DNA from: Perognathus longimembris pacificus
Taxonomy: Eukaryota; Chordata; Mammalia; Rodentia; Heteromyidae
DNA: 64,000 bases
Direction: 5' to 3'
Assembly (NCBI RefSeq): GCF_023159225.1
Contig: NC_063181.1
Span: 11,181,606-11,245,605 of the forward strand
The position numbers were made by a program, and so were the translations under genes. Positions 57,104-64,000 of this stretch are shown here, piece after piece. Position 1 is the first letter of the stretch. Each line of letters opens with the position of its first letter. The notes beneath the pieces were generated by a model. That model was given only the letters and a program-made list of their open reading frames with translations, was not told the DNA's origin and did not search any database.

Positions 57104-59718
57104 ATATACTGATAAAAATATCAGAGAAATTAACGGATTTCTATATATCCTGGTAGACCAAATAACTTACTTGGATTTTATATAGGTGAGCAGAAAACAA
57201 ATTACAATCTTGTTTTAATTACTGCTATCTTGTCACTTTAGGACAAGCAAAATGATTCACCAAGTGGTCTTACTGGAATAATCTCCTGAGCATAGGTATT
57301 AGTTGCATAGATCTGCACAATGAACTTCTAAGCCCAATTATCATAACTTTTCCTTGTGTGTCAAGTGGCTTTTTACCAAAGCCTTTCAGTGCCCTTGGCT
57401 GGAAAATTGCCTTGGCATCAGTATCTGTGACTCATAATTTGGCAAACTTTTTATAGAAATTGATGGTCTCCTTCAACAAATCTTCTAAGTATCAGCATGA
57501 TTGCTAAAGTGAATTTCTCCATTATAACCTTTGACACTATGGCACAACATGATTTCTGATAAGGTGGTTTTGAGTATTCAGCCACTAACATACTCAGCAT
57601 GCAACTGCTGAAAATATTGTTTTCCTAATTTGTGTCAGATTGTTCTCAAACTACCACAAAGAGGATACTCTCTTTATCCATGACCCTTTAAAGCTTTATT
57701 GCATAGGGAAATGAACATAATATGGTGTGTAAAAGCCAGGTAAGGTTTTAATTATGCATGTTACAAAAGAGCCAGTTTCTCTTGTCATAGATTTGTGGCT
57801 CATTCAGTCAGCAGTGGCATAATTTTTACCAGATGTTAAGGCTTTAACTGCATCATGAAACAGATTTTATATTTGTTTAAGTGAAATTTATAACAATATT
57901 CATCTGCATATAGACATAGAAAGAGCTCGCGTTGAAGATGAGTCATATGGACCTTACAAATAGTATCAAATAAATACTTAACCAAATACAATCATAAAAA
58001 AGAACTCAAGTTCTATGTTGTAGAAAGATCTCAAGTCAACAATGTAATGATGTATCTCAAGAAACTAGAACTACAAGATCACAGGAAATCCAAAATTAGT
58101 AGTAGGTAAGTCACAGTAAATGAAGCAGAAACTGTAATACCAAAACAGTGAAAGGGGGAGTTGGATTTTTAAACAAGAAGTGAAACTGACAAATTACAAA
58201 TATAAAATGGGAAAGAAAGAAAGAGAAAGGTACGTGATAGTCCTTGAAAAAATAGGGAGGGAGGAAGAGAGAGAGAGCAGTGACAGAGAGACAGAAAAGG
58301 CAACAGCACATGGACTTCTACATTTCTTGTGGTGGATTGTGTAAAATCCAACCATATCTGCATAAGCAACACTATTCTTGCTGAAACTTCTTGTCTTCCT
58401 TTTGTTAAATATTCAACCATTAGTTTGGTATGCTAAGGCTCTGGAGGTAATATTTCCTTTGTGCATCATACATTTCATTTTACCTGTAGAAATTAGAAAC
58501 AGAATGGACAAGAGTTCCTTACCACCACTCTCCTCCTCACTTTCCTCTTGTGAGGTGACAGCTGACTGTACACACCCAACAGTGGGTGACAAGAGAGTCC
58601 GTGCAATTCTTTAGCTGTGAGGCCAAGAGTAGTTTTACTTTACCAGGCATAGAATTGTCTTAGGTATACTCAAATTTTCTGAAAAGCCCAAAGGCAGAGT
58701 TCAATCTCTTCTTTATACTTCTTTAGCCGTCAGCAGCCACGAAGCACGGGGTGGCGCACCTGCTCTCTGGCACTCTCTGCCTCTTAGCCACTCTCCCTAG
58801 CTGGATTGTCTCCAGGAGCTGCCATCCTACTTGTGATGCTCTGGCTGACATTTCTAAGCCTTAGCTGGCTGACATTTTGTGTTATGTGGTGCTGCTCTTG
58901 AAGTGTTCCTTCTTACTTCTATTGTTTGTTTCATGTTTGTGTTATCTCTCTCCCTCGGCTTCCTACACAGCTCCATTGCTGTGTACCCTAACCATTTCAA
59001 CCCTCCAAGTGATGAGCCTAGAAAAAGAAGCTCATCGCCAACCAAGGGGGTCCTAGGTGACCACCTAGCACTGCTGGACTTCGTTATTTCAAAACTTTTG
59101 TTAGGATTTGGCTTTATTAAATAGTGGATAAAGTGTCTGAATCGGAAAGTTTCCATAATGGAGAAAGTGCATCATTCAAGTACCTTGCTTTCCTTCTACC
59201 CATGAACACAGATATGAACACATACCCACATCCTCTTACCAAGTCTGTGTCAAATGTGTCTCAAATAGCAGAGAGTAAACCAAACAAACAGCAGAAGTCT
59301 ACTAATTTATTTCCACCGTCAAGTTTAAGGAAAACAGTGACTTCGGTGAAAAATACTTGAAAGGACTCAAATTTAATTACTCCAAACATATTTTTTTTAT
59401 AAATTATGCAATTTAAACATTCCTACCATACCACACGTATATGCATAAGCAACAAATACCATTTATGTTACAGGACCAAACAAACATTATGTACTTGGCT
59501 TCCTATTGTAAAATATTTTAAATTTTTAATAAATATTTAAATAACATGGTTATGTTAGTATATTCCCTTAATTGTATGTTCCAAGATGCTTAAATAGTAT
59601 AGCTCCTTAGATTCTCAAAGATTAATAACAACTCACACCACTAATGTAAAGTCATTAAAAATCATATTTGAAATGTTAAGAATGATTTTCATTTGTTTTT
59701 TCTAAATAAAAAAAAGTA
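57104..59718. other. Unique DNA, no gene seen
   Basis: 58170-58310 is purine-rich with GAAA and GAGAGA units. 58720-58860 is slightly GC-richer. Opposed frames of 100 and 81 codons at 58854-59156 have no motif. No mobile element recognised. Confidence 0.5.
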
Positions 59719-59933
59719 GGGCTGGGGATATAGCCTAGTGGCAAGAGTGCCTGCCTTGGATACATGAGGCCCTAGGTTCGGTTCCCCAGCACCACATATA
59801 CAGAAAACGGCCAGAAGCGGCGCTGTGGCTCAAGTGGCAGAGTGCTAGCCTTGAGCGGGAAGAAGCCAGGGACAGTGCTCAGGCCCTGAGTCCAAGGCCC
59901 AGGACTGGCCAAAAAAAAAAAAAAAAAAAAAAA
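59719..59933 (+). mobile_element. Young IDL-Geo dimeric SINE
   Basis: It has a clean ID-like half (GGGCTGGGGATATAGCCTAG, B box GGTTCGGTTCC), linker CACCACATATACAGAAAAC, and Geo half GGCGCTGTGGCTCAAGTGG, TAGCCTTGAGCGGGAAG, GGCCCAGGACTGGCC. A pure A23 tail (59911-59933) ends it. AAAAAAGTAG flanks both sides. The intact CpGs and pure tail make it the youngest-looking SINE here. Confidence 0.95.
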
Positions 59934-59944
59934 GTAGAAGTGTG

Positions 59945-60149
59945 TATAACATACATTTTTTGTGCAGGTCCTGGGGCTTATACTTAGGTCCTGGACCTTC
60001 TCCCTACGTTTTTCAGCTCAAGGCTCTGGCTATACTGCTTAAGTCACAACTCTGCTTCTGACTTTTTGTTGTTAATGAAGATAAGAGTCTAGTAGACTTT
60101 TTCTGCTTGAGCTGGTTTTGAACCACAGTTCTCTGAACTCACCCTCTTT
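59945..60149 (-). mobile_element. B1-Geo SINE, left part, split by L1
   Basis: Antisense Geo part (GTGCAGGTCCTGGGGCTTATA, TATACTGCTTAAGTCACAAC, CTCTGCTTCTGACTTTTTG) and the start of the B1 part (AGTAGACTTTTTCTGCTTGAG, GTTTTGAACCACAGTTCTC). The rest of the B1 head lies across the L1 at 62820-62876. Confidence 0.75.
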
Positions 60150-62819
60150 ATATATATATTTATGTATGCATATATATACATATATTTATTTATTATCAAA
60201 CTGAATTACAGAGAGGTTACAGTTTCATACATTAGGCATTGGATACATTTCTTGTACTGTTTGTTACCTCGTCCCTCATTCCCCCATCCCCCCTCCCCCT
60301 TTTCCTTCCCCCTCCCCCCCCATGAGTTGTTCAGTTCATTTTCACCAAACAGTTTGTAAGTATTGCTTTTGTAGTTGTTTTGTCTTTTTTTTACCCTGTG
60401 TCTCTCGGTTTTGGTATTCCCTTCCAATTTCCTGGTTCTAATACCAGTATACCCGGCTCCCAATATACTCAGATAAGATACAGAGATAGTGTAGGTACAA
60501 CCACAGGAAGGTGATACAGGAATATCATCAATAATAGAGGCTACAGTTACATATGGCATGTTGAAAGTAGTTACAACTGTGATATAACAATCGTTTCCAT
60601 AACATGGAGTTCATTTCACTTAGCATTATCTTATGTGTTCATAAGGGTATAGCTATAGGGCTCCTGTGATCCTCTGCTGTGACTTGCTTAAACCTGTGCT
60701 AATTATTTCCTATAAGGGAGACCATAGAGTCCATGTTTCTTTGGGTCTGGCTCACTTCACTTAGTATAATTTTTTCCAAGTCCTTCCATTTCCTTACAAA
60801 TGGGGAAATGTCATTCTTTCTGATAGAGGCATAAAATTCCATTGTGTATATGTACCACATTTTCCTGATCCACTCATCTACTGAGGGGCATCTGGGTTGG
60901 TTCCAGATTCTAGCTATGACAAATTGTGCTGCAATGAACATTGTTGTGCTGGTGGCTTTCTTGTGTTCTTGTTTGTGGTCTTTTGGATAGATACCCAAAA
61001 GTGGGGCTGCTGGGTCATAGGGGAGTTCTACGTTTAGCCTTCTGAGGAATCTCTATACTGCTTGCCAGGGTGGCTGAACCAGTTTACATTCCCACCAACA
61101 ATGAAGTAGGGTTCCCTTTTGGCCACATCCCCTCCAACAGTTGTTATTGTTAGTTTTCTTGATATATGACATTCTTACTGGGGTGAGATGGACTCTCAAT
61201 ATTGTTTTGATTTGCATTTCTTTCATGGCCAGTGATATAGAGCACTTTTTCATATGTCTCTTGGTCATTCTCATTTCCTCATCAGAGAAGTCTCTTTTTA
61301 AGTCTCTAGCCCACTTGTTAAGGTGGCTATTGGTTCTTTGTGGTTTTGTTTTGGATGAAGGTCATTTTTTTAGTTCTGCATATATTTTAGATATGAGGCC
61401 TTTGTCTGTTGAATGGCCAGTAAAGATCTTCTCCCAATCTGTGGGCTTTCTGTTTATCTTGTGAGCTATGTCCTTTGCCCTGCAGAAGCTCTGTAGTTTG
61501 ATGTAGTCCCATTTGTCCAACCTTTCTTTGATTTGTAGCCTTTCTAGGTCTTTGTTAAGAAAGTTCCATCCTGTGCCAAGGAGCCCAAGTGTTTCTCCTA
61601 CTCCTTCCTTTAGTGTTTTCAGGGTGTCTGTTTTGATTTTGAGATCTTTGATCCATTTGGAATTGATTTTGGTGCAGGGTGATATATAAGGATCTAGTTT
61701 TAGTTTGTTGCATGTGTTGAGCCAGTTTTGCCAGCACCATTTGTTAAAGAGGCTATCTTTCTTCCAGACTATTGTTTTAGCTCCTTTATCAAAGATTAAG
61801 TTGGCATAGTTCTGTGGGTTTAATTCTGGGTCTTCAATTCTGTTCCATTGGTCTTCAGACATGTTCCAGTGCCAATACCAAGCTGTTTTTTTTTTTTTTT
61901 TTAACTATAGCTTTATAATACAGCTTGAAGTTGGGTATTGTAATTCCTCCAGCACCGTTCTTGCTGCTTAGGATTGTTTTTGCTATTCTAGGTCTTTTAT
62001 TGTTCCATATGAATTTCAGGATTGCTTCCTCTATTTCATTAAAAAATGGTGTTGGGATATTAATGGGTATTGCATTGAATTTGTAGATCGCCTTTGGCAA
62101 TATTGCCATTTTGATTATATTAATCCTCCCAATCCAGGAGCATGAGAGGTTTTTCCATTTCCTTAGTTCTGCCTTAATTTCATTTTGCATGTTTTTAAAG
62201 TTCTCATCATAGAGGTCTTTCACCTTTGGTTAAGGTTATTCCTAGGTATTTTATGTTTTTTGACGCTATTGCAAAAGGAGTTGCTTTCCTGATTTCAGCC
62301 TCGGTAGGCATAGCGAAAGGCCATTGATTTTTGAGGGTTTATTTTATATCCTGCAACTTTGCCAAAGTTTTGGATCAGCTCTAGTAGCTTGGGGGTAGAG
62401 TCTATGGGGTTCTTTAAGTATAGAATCATGTCATCTGCGAAGAGAGAAAGTTTAACTTCATCTTTTCCTCTTTGGATCCCCTTTATATTTTCTTCTTGCC
62501 TAATTGCTCTGGCTAGGAATTCTAGTACTATGTTGAAGAGAAGGGGAGAGAGTGAACATCCCTGTCTTGTTCCTGATTTTACAGGGAATGGCTTTAGTTT
62601 TTCACCATTTAGAGTTATGCTTGCTGTTGGTTTGTCATAAACTGCCTTGATTATATTCAGTAACGTTCCCTGGAATCCGAGTTTTTCCAGGGCTTTTAGC
62701 ATAACTGGGTGCTGGATTTTATCAAACGCTTTCTCTGCACCGAGTGATATAACTATGTGGTTCTTTACCTTGCTCTGGTTGATGTGGTGGATTACATTAA
62801 TTGACTTGCGTATATTGAA
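60150..62819 (-). mobile_element. 2.7-kb 5'-truncated L1 nested in a SINE
   Basis: 3' UTR at the left (CAAACTGAATTACAGAGAGG, C-rich tract at 60272-60322), then ORF2 to its truncation inside the reverse transcriptase. It is bordered by CTGAACTCACCCTCTTT (60133-60149) and CTGAATTCAGCCTTTT (62820-62835), a decayed duplication that lies within one B1-Geo SINE. The tail is a TA/TATT-rich degenerate poly(A). Confidence 0.9.
60699..62815 (-). pseudogene. L1 ORF2p, RT and C-terminal parts, frameshifted
   Basis: Pieces in order (L1 sense): reverse transcriptase with [15 protein letters not shown] and catalytic FADD (about 62430-62441) in 62295-62702; [20 protein letters not shown] in 61855-62223; [19 protein letters not shown] in 61362-61862; an intact C-X3-C-X7-H-X4-C motif (61086-61139) in 61053-61274; and WYIYTMEFYASIRKND to the stop in 60699-60998. 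At least four frame breaks separate them. One is an A18 run (61885-61902) that overextends a lysine stretch. Confidence 0.95.
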
Positions 62820-62876
62820 CTGAATTCAGCCTTTTAAGTAGCTAAATTTACAGGTGTGAGCCACCAGCACCCACCA
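62820..62876 (-). mobile_element. B1-Geo SINE, right part, split by L1
   Basis: AAGTAGCTAAATTTACAGG and GTGTGAGCCACCAGCACCC are the antisense B1 5' end. They continue the SINE at 59945-60149. Confidence 0.75.
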
Positions 62877-64000
62877 ACATATGCAAATTTAACTAGAAAA
62901 ACATCTTACACCAAAACTTACTCTAAGCTCAATCAAAGTAATTATAGTTGGTAATGACAAAAATGAAATTAATGTCATCTATATTTGGAAAGAGCTATTC
63001 TCTGGAAATAAATTTTGAGTTGTAATGAGCACTCATAGACTACAGTATTTCTACGCAATGCCCAACCTCACTTCACTCTCAAAGTGATGAGAACATAGAA
63101 CCACATAGTTGGGTTCTGATCCAAGGTTTGGCCATAGGGGGTCTGTTGTTTCTGACGACCCGACCCATCAAGTGAACATTGTCCAGGTCCGTGAGATGAT
63201 ATTGTTACCACTTTACCTCAGGCATGGAACATGTAAGATCAAAGGGTACTTTTGTGAGGAACGCTAAGCACAACCACTAATACAACAGCTTATCCTCTAT
63301 TCCTGGGTAATTAAGAAGAATTTCAAGGGTCTGATGTGCCAAAGGTTGCAGAAGGAGTGGTCCCCACCATGCAATAAATTGAGTTCACAAGTATGGCTCC
63401 TGCAATAAACAGAAACCATGAGGATGACCACAAACTTTCAGACTCACCTGAACAAAACCTGATTGTGGCTTCTCTGCCACACATGGTATTGTTAAGGATA
63501 TATTCATCTGGCTTCCAGGATGTTACTGTACAGAAAAAATAGATCAGGAACTTTTTACATTTACCAAGTTAAATATTTATAGTTTTTTAAGGGTTTTGTT
63601 AACTTACTCTCCATTACAATGCATACTTAAGAGACCTCTGCAGCCTACAAAACATCCTATTGATTCACCACACTTTGACAAAATGGTGAGAATTAGAAAC
63701 ACATTGATTAAGAAGTGGGTAGAAAAGTGGAAGCTTTGAGTAGGCACATAGTGCAGAAAAGAAGAAATGAGCTAACTGCAAATATCCATGAGTCAAACTA
63801 ACAATATATTTATTAGCCATACAATGTTCAGAAACTACAAGACACAATCCACAAATTAAATTAGTAGTGTGTTTTGTATCTTATACAGACACGATAACAT
63901 AGTGTGTACCCATCAGGTCTCTTTGTGGGTTTCCATGTGGGGGATGTGGAAAGTTTCCAGCTTTGAGTAGGTCCCAGAAAAGAAAAAGAATGCTCTGAAG
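62877..64000. other. Unique DNA to the right edge, no gene seen
   Basis: A 60-codon minus frame (63665-63847) without motifs. The stretch 63100-63480 has a different texture, with a few CpGs and ACCCGACCCATC, and might be an unrecognised old LTR. Nothing can be supported. Confidence 0.45.

Noticed and set aside
59719..59800. A genuine tRNA-Ala gene
   Set aside because: It has A and B boxes, but the acceptor and anticodon stems do not pair properly and the unit continues into a SINE right half and a poly(A) tail.
63100..63480. An LTR or ancient retroviral piece
   Set aside because: The texture differs from its surroundings, but I could not match any known LTR landmark or terminal repeat.
1..64000. 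Bacterial or viral operon features, riboswitches, origins
   Set aside because: The presence of SINEs, L1, MIR and MaLR relics identifies mammalian nuclear DNA. No such elements were seen.

Overview
The window is vertebrate nuclear DNA, best explained as an AT-rich, repeat-dense intergenic or intronic stretch of a rodent genome. The most informative clue is a dimeric SINE present in at least five copies. Its left part is an ID-like unit derived from tRNA-Ala, and its right part is a second unit containing GTGGCTCAAGTGG. This matches the IDL-Geo family, which as I recall is reported only from Geomyoidea (kangaroo rats, pocket mice, pocket gophers). B1-type SINEs and several L1 lineages also point to a rodent. 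I recognise no host protein-coding gene and no functional RNA gene. Nearly all of the longer open frames belong to L1 or to low-complexity sequence.

Layout. 1-5233: the 5' part of an antisense L1 with a preserved 5' end. It has a GC-rich 5' UTR with ~55-bp tandem repeats and a YY1-type site, a frameshifted ORF1, and a damaged ORF2 that runs off the left edge. 5.2-13 kb: B1-Geo and IDL-Geo SINEs, old L1 3' ends and MIR relics. 13.3 kb: a short L1 3' end with a perfect 15-bp target-site duplication (TSD). 15.8-16.1 kb: a long pyrimidine tract. 16-22 kb: mostly unique sequence. 22.5-24.3 kb: a 5'-inverted (twin-primed) L1 carrying a 96-bp inverted duplication. 25.3-35 kb: old nested SINEs, MIR relics, microsatellites and short L1 tails. 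36.7-37.2 kb: a second 5'-inverted L1. 39.0-39.3 kb: a small CpG-richer island of unknown nature. 41.8-43.3 kb: an ancient L1, two younger L1 3' ends and a B1. 45.5-45.9 kb: a MaLR-type LTR relic. 49.7-51.4 kb: an ID element, an L1 in its tail, and an L1 with a probable 3' transduction that splits a MIR. 52.8-53.1 kb: IDL-Geo plus a Geo fragment. 55.3-56.7 kb: an L1 3' half with an open 3' ORF2 and a (GAA)n tail. 56.9 kb: a 156-bp L1 with a 16-bp TSD. 59.7-62.9 kb: a young IDL-Geo, then a 2.7-kb L1 nested in a B1-Geo SINE.

Functionally this is a record of retrotransposition rather than a working gene set. L1 supplied the machinery. B1, ID and IDL-Geo used it as non-autonomous partners. The insertions show a wide range of L1 target-primed reverse transcription outcomes: extreme 5' truncation, twin priming, 3' transduction, nesting and tail-seeded microsatellites. 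I found no undescribed biological system. The best leads are the datable twin-primed L1, the 3' transduction, and a shared SINE 3' module attached to two unrelated heads.
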